A DNA stretch of 64,000 nucleotides from Leptospira adleri (GTDB lineage Bacteria > Spirochaetota > Leptospiria > Leptospirales > Leptospiraceae). A program made the position numbers and the translations under genes. Under the pieces are notes generated by a model, which was given only the letters and a program-made list of their open reading frames with translations, made no database searches and was not told the DNA's origin. Each line of letters opens with the position of its first letter. Within the stretch, counting starts at the first letter, position 1. Location: NCBI RefSeq assembly GCF_002811985.1, contig NZ_NPDU01000024.1:1-64000 (forward strand). Reading direction: 5' to 3'. Shown in pieces: positions 25,492-33,774 of the stretch.

Positions 25492-25688
25492 ACAATTTTA
25501 AAGAGGGCTTTGATAACGGAATTATATTTTTTGTAGGTATAGGGTTCATCTTTCAAGGGTTATTGGGAAAATCCAACACTATAGATATAATTAATACGTT
25601 ATGGTTCCCTGAACATTTTTCACTTCCAATTGGGATCGGGCTCCTTTGTATCGTAATGCTACATTCAAAATATTATGGAAATGACTGA
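25488..25688 (+). CDS. Small two-segment membrane protein
   Basis: This is a 66-residue protein with a GTG start overlapping the preceding stop. Hydrophobic segments lie at about 12-26 and 46-60. It is holin-sized, but its place in the early operon argues against lysis. Function unknown. Confidence 0.45.
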   Translation: MNNFKEGFDNGIIFFVGIGFIFQGLLGKSNTIDIINTLWFPEHFSLPIGIGLLCIVMLHSKYYGND

Positions 25689-25884
25689 AGTGGAATTGGA
25701 TAAACTACCGTTAGTTCTAATTAGAATCAAAAGTCTTTGTGAAGATGAATTGGAAGTTTATCATTCGGATCTTTTGGTAAAATTCGTAGAAATGATTGAT
25801 GCCGAAGATGATCGAATTTTGAAATTGAATGAAGTGATGGCGTTAAATAAAATTGAGCGTATGGCTCAAGGGAAACAAATTTAA
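25675..25884 (+). CDS. Small acidic hypothetical protein
   Basis: This 69-residue helical acidic protein overlaps its predecessor by 14 nt. No family was recognised. Confidence 0.45.
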   Translation: MEMTEVELDKLPLVLIRIKSLCEDELEVYHSDLLVKFVEMIDAEDDRILKLNEVMALNKIERMAQGKQI

Positions 25885-25893
25885 GGAGATTCT

Positions 25894-26223
25894 ATGGAAG
25901 ATTTTTATAACAGGATAGCTCAAAGAAAGTATAATCTACCAAAAGAATGGGCATGGTTTTCAAACGAGGCTATCGATGGTGGGTTCATTATTAAAGGAGG
26001 TATTGCTTCAGAACACCTCAATGGAATGAGAACATGGACTAAGCCACATAAAACAATAGTAATTTCCACCGCGGAATTGAAAGAGGAGAGAGATTTATAC
26101 GAATTGGAGGAGGGCAGTTGCTCAAACTGCTTCGGAGCCGGAAAAGTTTTTAAAAGTTGGAGCGTCGAAGAGGGAGTTAAGAATGTTGAATGTAGTAAAT
26201 GCGAAGGAACTGGAAGACCATAA
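25894..26223 (+). CDS. Hypothetical protein with DnaJ-type CxxCxGxG pair
   Basis: This is a 109-residue protein. CSNCFGAGK and CSKCEGTGR (about 77-106) form a zinc site like one DnaJ central repeat pair. The N-terminal 70 residues are of unknown fold. AAGGAG precedes the ATG. Confidence 0.55.
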   Translation: MEDFYNRIAQRKYNLPKEWAWFSNEAIDGGFIIKGGIASEHLNGMRTWTKPHKTIVISTAELKEERDLYELEEGSCSNCFGAGKVFKSWSVEEGVKNVECSKCEGTGRP

Positions 26224-26225
26224 AA

Positions 26226-26504
26226 ATGGAAATATCATTTCAAATCGATTCGTTAACATCCTTACAAAAGTTGAATCCTGACTTTGGTTATGACGCTCCA
26301 ACTAAAATTAAGAATGTTCGAGAATGCAAATCTCCTGCGTTTGCAGATCATCGTTATCATAGAATTGGAAAATTCAAAAAGGAATATTTAACCGATGGAC
26401 TTCGCGGTTGGATCGTAGACTTCATCTGCGTAAATTGTGGAATCAAGGATAAGCATGCTTTCTTTCCGGACTCCATAAACAGAAAGGAGAGTGCGGTTGC
26501 GTGA
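26226..26504 (+). CDS. Small zinc-binding hypothetical protein
   Basis: This 92-residue protein starts at ATG 26226. A Cys near residue 30, His residues and FICVNCGIKDKHAF may form a treble-clef-like site. It overlaps the start of dcm by 8 nt. No family was recognised. Confidence 0.5.
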   Translation: MEISFQIDSLTSLQKLNPDFGYDAPTKIKNVRECKSPAFADHRYHRIGKFKKEYLTDGLRGWIVDFICVNCGIKDKHAFFPDSINRKESAVA

Positions 26505-27228
26505 GTTGGCACTTTTCGCAGGCGCTGGTGGAGGAATACTTGGAGGGAAGCTCCTTGGTTGGAGAACAGTTTGCGCCGTGGAAATCAATTCCTATCGCGC
26601 TCGACGACTCCTCCAGCGACAAACTGAAGGACACTTTTCACCGTTTCCCGTTTGGGACGATGTTTGTTCCTTCAACGGATTCCCGTGGCGTGGATTTGTT
26701 GACGTGGTTTCGGGAGGTTTCCCGTGTCAGGACATCTCAGTGGCAGGCAAGGGAGCCGGAATCGACGGAGAATTTTCAGGACTTTGGCACGAAATGTTCC
26801 GAATCATTTGCGAAGTTCGACCCCGTTTCGTCTTCGTGGAAAATTCCCCAATGCTTACCAGGCGTGGACTCGATAGAGTACTCGGGGATTTGGCCTCGGT
26901 GGATTTCGATGCGGAATGCGGAGTGCTATCAGCGGAAGAAGCCGGAGCTCCACAAATTCGGGAAAGAATTTGGATTGTTGCCCACTCCACGAAAATCGAT
27001 GGGGAAAGCGGGATGGGGTTTCGGCAAGGCGCCGAACCGATACAGCGAACCCGTGAAGAATCTCGCACTTACTCTAAGCGGTGGATGGAGTCCGTCCGCA
27101 GAAATGCTGGAAGCGGAAATGGGATGGCCTATCGGGTGGACCGCACCGAAGCGATTGGAGACGGACAGGTTCCAGCAGTGGTTAGACTTGCATGGAATAT
27201 CTTGAATAACATTAGGAAATCTGAATGA
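26497..27228 (+). CDS. DNA cytosine-5 methyltransferase (Dcm-type)
   Basis: This is a 243-residue compact phage C5-MTase. The motifs are: I LALFAGAGGGILGG; IV GGFPCQDIS with catalytic Cys about 77; VI PRFVFVENS; VIII QIRERIW; IX/X-like YRVDRTEAIGDGQVPAV. TTG at 26497 was chosen because AAGGAG lies 7 nt upstream; the GTG at 26491 is too close to it. Almost the whole gene is also open in the +2 frame (26501-27205). It probably protects phage DNA from restriction or regulates; the target site is unknown. Confidence 0.88.
   Translation: MRELALFAGAGGGILGGKLLGWRTVCAVEINSYRARRLLQRQTEGHFSPFPVWDDVCSFNGFPWRGFVDVVSGGFPCQDISVAGKGAGIDGEFSGLWHEMFRIICEVRPRFVFVENSPMLTRRGLDRVLGDLASVDFDAECGVLSAEEAGAPQIRERIWIVAHSTKIDGESGMGFRQGAEPIQRTREESRTYSKRWMESVRRNAGSGNGMAYRVDRTEAIGDGQVPAVVRLAWNILNNIRKSE
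26501..27205 (+). CDS. Overprinted 234-codon frame inside dcm, MSWHF-type family
   Basis: GTG at 26501 opens a stop-free frame, shifted relative to dcm, over 705 nt. It carries features I recall from a phage protein family annotated next to or instead of Dcm: N-terminal MSWHFSQALVEEYLEG, LLTWFREVSRVRTSQW, SGIWPRWISMRNAECY, LLPTP and a C-terminal GWPIGWT...LETDRFQQWL. A chance stop-free run this long is unlikely. It is either a genuine second product or a family created by frame-shifted annotation; the biochemical role is unknown. Confidence 0.5.
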   Translation: MSWHFSQALVEEYLEGSSLVGEQFAPWKSIPIALDDSSSDKLKDTFHRFPFGTMFVPSTDSRGVDLLTWFREVSRVRTSQWQAREPESTENFQDFGTKCSESFAKFDPVSSSWKIPQCLPGVDSIEYSGIWPRWISMRNAECYQRKKPELHKFGKEFGLLPTPRKSMGKAGWGFGKAPNRYSEPVKNLALTLSGGWSPSAEMLEAEMGWPIGWTAPKRLETDRFQQWLDLHGIS

Positions 27229-28247
27229 AAGACTCTAAGATAGAATGGACGGACCACACTTGGAATCCGGTAACCGGATGCACGAAAGTTTCCGCGGGTT
27301 GCAAGAACTGTTACGCAGAGACTTTGAGTAAAAGAAAGTTTGGAGAGTGGGCGATTCGAGATTTTTCCAAAGTAGAATTCAAATATAAAAAGCTGAAGGA
27401 TCCATTTAGTATTAGAAAGCCGTCAAAGATTTTTGTGAATTCGATGAGCGATCTTTTTCATAAGGATGTTCCTGACTCCTTCATCGACAGAGTGTTTGGT
27501 GTCATAGCATTGAACCCTCAACATACATTCCAAATTCTCACAAAACGTTCGGAAAGAATGCTCGATTATATGAAAAGAGAATTTCGCGCGTCAGAAATTG
27601 GAGAGGCGGCACACACTTTTGTGGAGATGAACTTTCAAAATAAGAATGTCAAGATGCCCCCTGAATGGATGAAGGATAACTGGAATGGTTCTGTTGAATG
27701 GCCACTTCCAAACGTTTGGCTTGGAGTATCCGCCGAAAACCAAAAAACAGCTAACGATCGTATCCCGAAATTGTTGGAAACTCCAGCTTTCATCCGTTTC
27801 ATTTCGAAAGAGCCTCTTTTGGAATACGTCAATCTGGAAGAAGTAGAACTTGAAGATGGGACACTCATCAATTCCCTTACAGGGGATATTTACATTGGTT
27901 ATGAAGGAGAATACTCACGAACTGGAAACAAACTCGATTGGGTAGTTGTTGGTGGAGAATCAGGTCCACACGCACGACCAGTCCACCCAGATTGGATATG
28001 CAATTTACGCGATCAGTGCATTGACGCGGATGTTCCATTTTTCTTTAAACAGTGGGGGGAGTGGATTGGCGGTGCCTCTACTCCATTGGAACAATCGAAA
28101 TCTGAAGAAGGCAGAAAAGCGATGTATCAACGAGGAAAGTTCCATGATTGGAATGACGGCAATGTTTCCTTGCGTTGCGGGAAAAAAGAAAGTGGTGCGA
28201 TGCTCGATGGAGTCGAGTGGAAGCAATTCCCGAAGGGAAGAGTATGA
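27225..28247 (+). CDS. Phage Gp37/Gp68 family protein (DUF5131)
   Basis: This is a 340-residue protein. The N-terminus SKIEWTDHTWNPVTGCTKVS, then AGCKNCYAE, gives a three-Cys motif resembling distant radical-SAM proteins. Later landmarks are QILTKRSERM, WLGVSAENQ and WVVVGGESGPHARP, which are typical of the family. The family is widespread in phages, but its reaction is not established. It starts in an ATGA overlap with dcm and is coupled to it. Confidence 0.85.
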   Translation: MKDSKIEWTDHTWNPVTGCTKVSAGCKNCYAETLSKRKFGEWAIRDFSKVEFKYKKLKDPFSIRKPSKIFVNSMSDLFHKDVPDSFIDRVFGVIALNPQHTFQILTKRSERMLDYMKREFRASEIGEAAHTFVEMNFQNKNVKMPPEWMKDNWNGSVEWPLPNVWLGVSAENQKTANDRIPKLLETPAFIRFISKEPLLEYVNLEEVELEDGTLINSLTGDIYIGYEGEYSRTGNKLDWVVVGGESGPHARPVHPDWICNLRDQCIDADVPFFFKQWGEWIGGASTPLEQSKSEEGRKAMYQRGKFHDWNDGNVSLRCGKKESGAMLDGVEWKQFPKGRV

Positions 28248-28750
28248 AGAAATTTATTACAGAACTCATCTCGCGTAAAACTAAAGCGACTCAAACAGAG
28301 CAATATCTTGAAGAAGAAATTTTAAAAGGTATAAGTTTCACCATGTCGGGGAATGAAATGCTCTTCGATTTCGATAAGGACGTGCCTAGCGCGAAGAAGA
28401 TTTTGAATTTTATGAAGTTCTTCGCCGAAACGATGCAGAACGTTCTTCATAATAACGAGAATATTCAAAATTACTTACAACTCGATCTAAACGATTTATC
28501 CGGAAGAACTCTCTCTCTAATTCTCGTTAAGAATACAGGAAAAAGTCCTCACGAAATTAGAGCAGAATTGGAGCAGAAGGTTCTCTCTTTAGAAACCGAA
28601 TTAACAGATCTCCGAAATAGTTACGACTTAATTCAAAAGGACTGGACCCGCCAAGTAGAGTTATTGATTGATCACGGCCTCACAAGTTGTTTCGAGAAAG
28701 AAGGTTTCACGGTTCATAATAATCTTAAGCACGAGAGGAAAGAAAACTAA
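28244..28750 (+). CDS. Hypothetical coiled-coil protein
   Basis: This 168-residue protein starts at ATG 28244 in an overlap with the Gp37/Gp68 stop. Helical throughout, it has a coiled coil near 105-135 (IRAELEQKVLSLETELTDLR). No family was recognised. Confidence 0.5.
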   Translation: MKKFITELISRKTKATQTEQYLEEEILKGISFTMSGNEMLFDFDKDVPSAKKILNFMKFFAETMQNVLHNNENIQNYLQLDLNDLSGRTLSLILVKNTGKSPHEIRAELEQKVLSLETELTDLRNSYDLIQKDWTRQVELLIDHGLTSCFEKEGFTVHNNLKHERKEN

Positions 28751-29067
28751 TGCAAGATATTAGTCGAGAATATCTCAGTAATCGTCTGATCAAACTTGGT
28801 GACATGATAGGCGACGGACTTCATCACGAAAATAAAAGTATCTCTTCCGAATATAAGAGAGTTCTTCATGAGCTCCACCCCGAAATTAAAAAAAGGAAAA
28901 TGGAAAAAGGTCGAGAACAGATGAATGAAATGGTGAACTCAGTTATCGAGACACGAAGCTGTGATTGTGGTGGGAAGTTCATACAGAAAAGGAAAGGTGC
29001 AAAGGTTATCATCTGTTCTTCCTGTAAGAAAAGATTCATTATAAAATTAAAAGGGAAGAAAAAATGA
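28750..29067 (+). CDS. Small zinc-ribbon protein
   Basis: This 105-residue protein has a C-terminal ribbon: CDCGGKF ... ICSSCKKRF (about residues 74-97). Its start overlaps the preceding stop by 1 nt and its end overlaps the cupin gene by 4 nt. It could bind nucleic acid; function unknown. Confidence 0.55.
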   Translation: MQDISREYLSNRLIKLGDMIGDGLHHENKSISSEYKRVLHELHPEIKKRKMEKGREQMNEMVNSVIETRSCDCGGKFIQKRKGAKVIICSSCKKRFIIKLKGKKK

Positions 29068-29528
29068 GAATCCTACAAATCGCAAAAAGAATCATAGAAT
29101 CCCGAAATCCGGACGTTGTCATTGGTGATCCCGCCGACCCATATTTGCAAAGGTGGTATTTGATTCCAAGGAACCGACTCTTCAACGTCTATCTTCACCG
29201 ATTTCTAAAGAGTGATGATGATCGCGCGTTGCATGACCATCCGTGGGTTTCTCTCTCGATATTGCTCGAAGGTGAATACATTGAGCATACGATCCAGGAA
29301 GGGGGAATTCATAAGAAAAAGCGGATCACCGGCTCTGGGTTTAGATTTCGTTCTTCAAAATTTGCTCATCGTATTGAAGTTACAAATCAATCAGCGGTGA
29401 CGATCTTTATAACCGGACCCGCGATTAGGGGCTGGGGATTCCATTGTCCGGAGAAAGGGTGGGTTCATTGGACAAAGTTTGTTGATCTGAATAACCACGG
29501 CCAAATCGGGAAAGGATGTGAAGGATGA
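29064..29528 (+). CDS. Cupin-like phage protein
   Basis: This is a 154-residue protein. LHDHPWVSLSILLEGEYIEH and KFAHRIEV are the two halves of a cupin metal site with His ligands. This type of small cupin, with a DPYLQRWYLIPRN-like N-terminus, recurs in phage early regions without known substrate. It is coupled by 4-nt overlaps on both sides. Confidence 0.65.
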   Translation: MRILQIAKRIIESRNPDVVIGDPADPYLQRWYLIPRNRLFNVYLHRFLKSDDDRALHDHPWVSLSILLEGEYIEHTIQEGGIHKKKRITGSGFRFRSSKFAHRIEVTNQSAVTIFITGPAIRGWGFHCPEKGWVHWTKFVDLNNHGQIGKGCEG

Positions 29529-29803
29529 TCGTAGTAAAAGTTGAAATCTGGCCGAATGGCGACGAGACTAAAAAAAGAGAACACTCTTGCGCATACATTG
29601 CGAATGATCGGAAGACAACCGAGGCAACGAAAGGCGCCTATGGTTCCTACGATGCGAAGTTTATGCAGAGCGAGGATTTTAATCCGAAAAAGGTTTGGAA
29701 GTCGAGTAGAGCGGAAGGAATTCACCGGAAACTCCGCGGGGTTTGGGATATTATCTACGTTGCACTTCGGAATGCCGGATTAGAAGAGAGGAATCAGAAA
29801 TGA
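29525..29803 (+). CDS. Conserved small phage protein
   Basis: This is a 92-residue α/β protein starting VKVEIWPNGDETKKRE. This opening recurs in small phage proteins of unknown role. It has ATGA overlaps at both ends. Confidence 0.5.
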   Translation: MIVVKVEIWPNGDETKKREHSCAYIANDRKTTEATKGAYGSYDAKFMQSEDFNPKKVWKSSRAEGIHRKLRGVWDIIYVALRNAGLEERNQK

Positions 29804-30609
29804 AAGATCCAAAAATTACAGCTCACATGATCAGCGAACTATTGAAAGTAAAGCACGCCAACGATATCTATTTACCGGAGTGTAAGACTGGCCCATCGAT
29901 GGGTTCTCATCACTTCCGAATGGATGGGTGGTCAATGCCGAAATCCTGGTCGAAAGATGCGGTAACCGCCTATGAAATCAAAGTATCGAGATCTGATTTT
30001 CTTCAGGATGAAAAATGGAGATCATATCTCATTTACTGTAATCATTTTTATTTCGTTACTCCGCCTGGATTGATCAACCCGAAGGAACTTCCGGAAGAAG
30101 CGGGTCTTTACGAAACCTCAAAGAACGGGACTCGTCTCTTTATCCGAAAAAAATCCGTTTATAGAACACAATCAATTCCTGAAGAGATCTTTCGATATGT
30201 TCTTATGTGGCGAATCGACAAACAATATACAAACTACTGGAAGGCGAATGCGAAAGAACGTCTTTTAAATTGGTTGGAAACTCAGGAGGAGGATCGAAAT
30301 TTCGGACGCGCGTTAAGCGGGAAAATACGTAAGAAAGTAGAAGAAAGGATTTGGAAAGTTGCGGAGCAGAATGAAACTCTCGAAAAGAGAATTAAGACCT
30401 ATGAGGAAATTAAGATCTTTTTAGAGAACCTTGGGATTGATGCAACGAGACCCTACCTCTCAAAATGGGAAGTCCAAAAGAAAATCGATTTAATAAACGA
30501 GCTCATTCCGCAAACTCTGATCGAAAAATTTAAAGACACACAAAGCAACATCTCCCGTGTTTTGGCTATGATAGAAGATATCGAAAAAGGGCAGAGGGAA
30601 ATTGCATGA
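29800..30609 (+). CDS. MmcB-like PD-(D/E)XK-fold protein
   Basis: This 269-residue protein resembles MmcB-family DNA repair proteins: AYEIKVSRSDFLQDEKW (the E-x-K of the nuclease core), then YCNHFYFVTPPGLI and PEEAGLYE. The C-terminal 120 residues are helical. The ATG at 29800 overlaps the preceding stop. It is probably a nuclease-fold enzyme acting on DNA. The family is named from memory. Confidence 0.65.
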   Translation: MKDPKITAHMISELLKVKHANDIYLPECKTGPSMGSHHFRMDGWSMPKSWSKDAVTAYEIKVSRSDFLQDEKWRSYLIYCNHFYFVTPPGLINPKELPEEAGLYETSKNGTRLFIRKKSVYRTQSIPEEIFRYVLMWRIDKQYTNYWKANAKERLLNWLETQEEDRNFGRALSGKIRKKVEERIWKVAEQNETLEKRIKTYEEIKIFLENLGIDATRPYLSKWEVQKKIDLINELIPQTLIEKFKDTQSNISRVLAMIEDIEKGQREIA

Positions 30610-31445
30610 TCACACGTCCTCCTCTTAAATACAATGGCGGAAAATTTCTCTTGGGGCCGTGGATACAATCCTACTTCCCTACTCACGACGTTTACGTCGA
30701 TGGTTTTGGCGGAGCAGCGAACGTCCTGCTTCAAAAAGAACCGGCGCGCGCGGAATACTATTTTGATCTTGATTCTGAAGTGACCAACTTCATGGCGATG
30801 TTGGGAAACCGCGATACTGCTAAAGAGCTGATTCGCCGCATTAAGTGGACGCCGTATTCCCGGGAAATACATGAATGGGCGGTATCCAAAAATAAACCTG
30901 AAGAAACCTCGATTGACCGCGCTTTAAAGTTTTGTGCGAAATGCTGGATGAACATCGGGCAGAATCGATCTTCCCGCGGCTCCTTCCGAGTCCACGGAAA
31001 TCTCGATCGCTCCGGAGGATACATCCCAGCGCGATTATGGTCAGACATCCAGCCTTACTATCAAGCGGCGTCCCGACTTCGTGGAGTTGTGATCGAAAAC
31101 AAATCATTCCTAAAAATTGCCGATCAACTCGATTCACCAAATACACTTTTCTATCTTGATCCACCTTACCTCGGATCGGTGCGCGGATCTGGAGATCTTT
31201 ACACTCACGAAATGAAATCTGTGATCGAGCACGAGAATCTTTTGAACTTGATCGTTTCCTTAAAAGGTATGGTGGTCATTTCGGGTTATCCTTCCGACCT
31301 CTACGCCAATCGGTTAGAAACGAAAGGTTGGATCCGGAAAGAAAAGGCAACGAGAGACAATAAGCGCCGCGAGCGGACCGAAGCGATCTGGCTGAATCCG
31401 TTGTGCGTGTCGAGACTAGAAGAAAACGAACCGAAGTTGTTTTGA
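30606..31445 (+). CDS. dam: DNA adenine-N6 methyltransferase (Dam, D12 class)
   Basis: This is a 279-residue protein. The N-terminus PPLKYNGGKFLLGPWI and VDGFGGAANVLL hold the SAM site, and catalytic DPPY lies in LFYLDPPYLG. The order matches class D12 (alpha) enzymes such as Dam. The site is probably GATC but is unproven here. Coupled to the MmcB-like gene by ATGA. With Dcm it gives the phage two modification enzymes. Confidence 0.9.
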   Translation: MITRPPLKYNGGKFLLGPWIQSYFPTHDVYVDGFGGAANVLLQKEPARAEYYFDLDSEVTNFMAMLGNRDTAKELIRRIKWTPYSREIHEWAVSKNKPEETSIDRALKFCAKCWMNIGQNRSSRGSFRVHGNLDRSGGYIPARLWSDIQPYYQAASRLRGVVIENKSFLKIADQLDSPNTLFYLDPPYLGSVRGSGDLYTHEMKSVIEHENLLNLIVSLKGMVVISGYPSDLYANRLETKGWIRKEKATRDNKRRERTEAIWLNPLCVSRLEENEPKLF

Positions 31446-31472
31446 GCATTCATTTTTAAGGAGAAATTTAAA

Positions 31473-32255
31473 ATGGAAGAATATTTGAATTTGGCTAAAA
31501 AGCATTGGCTTAAGGGTTTAGTGGTGATATTGGTATTGATTTTCAATCCAATCAAGTGTGTAAGTACCGGACATCGAGGGGTTGTAACAAACCTAGGTTC
31601 AGTTTCGGACAGAATTCTTGGAGAAGGAATAAATTTAATTACTCCTTTTTTCCAATCAGTCACGAGTATCGATGTTAGAGTTCAGAAAGTAGAAGCGAAT
31701 TCTGCAGCACCCTCAAGTGATTTGCAAGAAATTCATACTAAAATTACTTTAACCTATCATTTGTCGCCAAACCAAGTTAATAAATTGTATCAAGAAGTCG
31801 GAATGGATTTCGAAGAAACAATTATTGTTCCTGCGATTCTAGAAACAATGAAACACGTAACAGCACAGTTTACTGCATCAGACTTAGTGACTAAAAGAGA
31901 AACAGTCTCGAAAGAGATTCACGAGCTACTAAGAACTAAACTTGGAAAATTCTATATCCTAGTGGATGAAGTGTCCATGAAGGATTTTGAATTCTCTAAA
32001 ACATTTTCTGAATCGATTGAGTTGAAGCAGAAAGCAGAACAAGATGCTTTGCGAGCTAAAAACGAACTTGAAAAAGTGAAAGTTGAAGCCGAACAACAGA
32101 TCGCACAAGCCCGAGCTGAGGCGGAAGCGTTAAGACTTAAATCTCAACAAATCACACCTATGATGGTCGAGATGGAACGAATTAAGAAATGGGACGGTAA
32201 ATATCCCGACACCTATCTAAGTAGCGGATCGAATACCCTCTTTCAATTGAAATAA
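31473..32255 (+). CDS. SPFH/prohibitin-like membrane protein
   Basis: This 260-residue protein has an N-terminal membrane anchor (about 14-30, LKGLVVILVLIFNPIKCV). The SPFH domain GHRGVVTNLGSVSDRILGEGI is followed by a helical stalk (KVKVEAEQQIAQARAEAEAL). It is likely to oligomerise at the inner membrane. Phages occasionally carry prohibitin homologues; membrane protection or timing of lysis are possible roles. AAGGAG precedes the ATG, and a strong terminator follows 7 nt after the stop. Confidence 0.8.
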   Translation: MEEYLNLAKKHWLKGLVVILVLIFNPIKCVSTGHRGVVTNLGSVSDRILGEGINLITPFFQSVTSIDVRVQKVEANSAAPSSDLQEIHTKITLTYHLSPNQVNKLYQEVGMDFEETIIVPAILETMKHVTAQFTASDLVTKRETVSKEIHELLRTKLGKFYILVDEVSMKDFEFSKTFSESIELKQKAEQDALRAKNELEKVKVEAEQQIAQARAEAEALRLKSQQITPMMVEMERIKKWDGKYPDTYLSSGSNTLFQLK

Positions 32256-32260
32256 CATGA

Positions 32261-32283
32261 AGCCCGGAGAGTATCCGGGTTTT
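32261..32283 (+). terminator. Intrinsic terminator after the SPFH gene
   Basis: CCCGGA-GAGTA-TCCGGG forms a 6-bp GC-rich stem followed by TTTT. The downstream gene's AAGGAG follows immediately, so read-through expression is still possible. Confidence 0.75.
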
Positions 32284-32294
32284 AAGGAGCTAAA

Positions 32295-32537
32295 ATGCCA
32301 GGTAAACAAATTTCTATCTATGATCGAGGTCTTACACTTGATCAATACAAAGCCGCACTCAAAGAAGAAATTCTTAACTTTCGAATTGATCCGAATCACG
32401 AAGACTTCCGAGAGTATGACGAAGGCAAGAACGATCTCATCGAGGATCTGATTGAGATGATCGATCGAACTCCGCAGCGGCACTTCGAAATCAATAAGTT
32501 GCTCGGTAGACTCGAAGAAAGGTTTAAACTCGTATGA
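32295..32537 (+). CDS. Small acidic hypothetical protein
   Basis: This 80-residue helical protein (LIEDLIEMIDRTPQRHFEIN) is preceded by AAGGAG right after the terminator. It overlaps the next gene by 4 nt. Function unknown. Confidence 0.5.
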   Translation: MPGKQISIYDRGLTLDQYKAALKEEILNFRIDPNHEDFREYDEGKNDLIEDLIEMIDRTPQRHFEINKLLGRLEERFKLV

Positions 32538-32770
32538 AAATAATTTACGATAGCGAAGAAGTTCCTCATAGGCGTGTGACTCTAAACGACGATGCCGGAA
32601 CTACTCATGTTTGCGGTTGCTTCGATATTAAGATCGAGATAACGAACCCTTCCGATTCAAATTACAATCGAGGATTTACTATGAAACGGTGGGGTAAAGC
32701 AAGCGAACGATCAGAAAAACATAAGGAAGTTCGATCTAAATTAGATACGGAAAATGAGGTGCCCAAATGA
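32534..32770 (+). CDS. Small hypothetical protein
   Basis: This 78-residue protein has a β-rich first half with two Cys (HVCGCFDIKIEI) and a basic tail. It has ATGA overlaps on both sides. No family was recognised. Confidence 0.45.
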   Translation: MKIIYDSEEVPHRRVTLNDDAGTTHVCGCFDIKIEITNPSDSNYNRGFTMKRWGKASERSEKHKEVRSKLDTENEVPK

Positions 32771-32997
32771 TCGGCATCCTTTTAATCATGTTTTTCTTTT
32801 GGCTCCTCGGTTCAGGCGCTTACGGGATTCTTGAGATCGTGATCATGCTTTCTATTGGTATCGTTCCGGGAAGAAGTCATACTCTGATTCTTACGGGAAT
32901 CTTTTCGGCAACGTTCGTGATGATCGCTTTCATCTATGTTGCTTTCGTATGTTCTCTGGGAGAAGAATGGGGAATGTGCAGGATTCTGGAATTCTAA
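32767..32997 (+). CDS. Small two-segment membrane protein
   Basis: This 76-residue protein has hydrophobic segments at about 2-30 and 40-66 (LILTGIFSATFVMIAFIYVA). It is holin-sized and near the end of the early operon, but separated from the lysis genes by convergent orientation. Function unknown. Confidence 0.5.
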   Translation: MIGILLIMFFFWLLGSGAYGILEIVIMLSIGIVPGRSHTLILTGIFSATFVMIAFIYVAFVCSLGEEWGMCRILEF

Positions 32998-33040
32998 AAA
33001 ACGAAGATCGAAGTTCCTTTCCAAAAAATTATCTTCAATC

Positions 33041-33223
33041 ATGGGTGATGAAAAAATAAATGATGATTACATACAAAGACAAGAAAATTTGTGGATCATT
33101 CATTGCGAGAATTTTCTAAGAAAAGGAAAAATACCGAAGAGATGGGAAGAACTTCCACAATATATTAAGACCGAACGAATGCGAAAATACTACGTTGAAT
33201 TGAAGAAAAGATTAGAACCATAA
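33041..33223 (+). CDS. 60-residue hypothetical protein
   Basis: This is a small basic helical protein (RQENLWIIHCENFLRKGKIP). The ATG at 33041 has no good ribosome site; a longer version starting at 32936 would overlap the membrane protein gene. It is the last rightward gene, convergent with the lysis operon. Confidence 0.4.
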   Translation: MGDEKINDDYIQRQENLWIIHCENFLRKGKIPKRWEELPQYIKTERMRKYYVELKKRLEP

Positions 33224-33252
33224 AAAACTCCTCGGATCTTTTGGACCCGAGG
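33222..33252 (-). terminator. Terminator of the leftward late/lysis operon
   Basis: CCTCGG (33230-33235) pairs with CCGAGG (33247-33252), with TC/GA extending the stem inside. On the leftward strand six T follow. It lies between convergent stops at 33223 and 33271. Confidence 0.75.
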
Positions 33253-33270
33253 AAGAGATAGGAAATACTT

Positions 33271-33774
33271 TTAGAATGGGATAACGTTAGATTCAACATG
33301 TTTTGTTAAAAACGGAATATCCACAGGTGATTTAGAAATTAGATTCGCAACATTCGCCACACCGGAAAGAGATCCATATTTTAGATACAAACGAATTCCT
33401 AAAATAGCTAAAGCTACCGCTATGAACAAAATTAGAAAAACATAAAAGAAAAACTTAATCGTTCTCCAAGTTTCAGCATCTGGTCTATAATCCTCTGCTT
33501 TCTGCTTCCATTCGTCTCCGTATGCTTTGCTTTTTTTTAACATTTCCGCGTTGTTTGCAAACTTGGTAGAGAATTCTTTTAGTTTTTTTGAAAGTTTGTC
33601 TTTTTCCTCTTCTGTAATCTCTGAGATCGGTTTGTTATCGACTTTTTTTGCGAGGTCCGCAGCTTCCTTCGAAGCGTTTTCAGAATTTTGAATTGCTTCT
33701 TCGAAATTCGGACGAATTGTCGCGCAACAGGTAATAAGGGAAAATAAAATTAAAAAGGCAATGATTCTATTCAT
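33271..33774 (-). CDS. Candidate unimolecular spanin (lipoprotein with C-terminal membrane segment)
   Basis: This is a 167-residue protein. An N-terminal lipoprotein signal ends LITCC, with a Cys near residue 16. A helical charged periplasmic region (about 20-100) is followed by one membrane segment at about 108-130 (FFFYVFLILFIAVALAILGI). This topology, outer-membrane lipid plus inner-membrane segment, is that of u-spanins that fuse the membranes at lysis. It overlaps the holin-like gene by 8 nt. A TTG start at 33792 is an alternative. Confidence 0.6.
   Translation of the reverse strand: MNRIIAFLILFSLITCCATIRPNFEEAIQNSENASKEAADLAKKVDNKPISEITEEEKDKLSKKLKEFSTKFANNAEMLKKSKAYGDEWKQKAEDYRPDAETWRTIKFFFYVFLILFIAVALAILGIRLYLKYGSLSGVANVANLISKSPVDIPFLTKHVESNVIPF

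Noticed and set aside
26727..27068. A third, antisense open frame inside dcm
   Set aside because: It has no recognisable protein features; it is a by-product of the Ser-rich composition created by the two overlapping sense frames.
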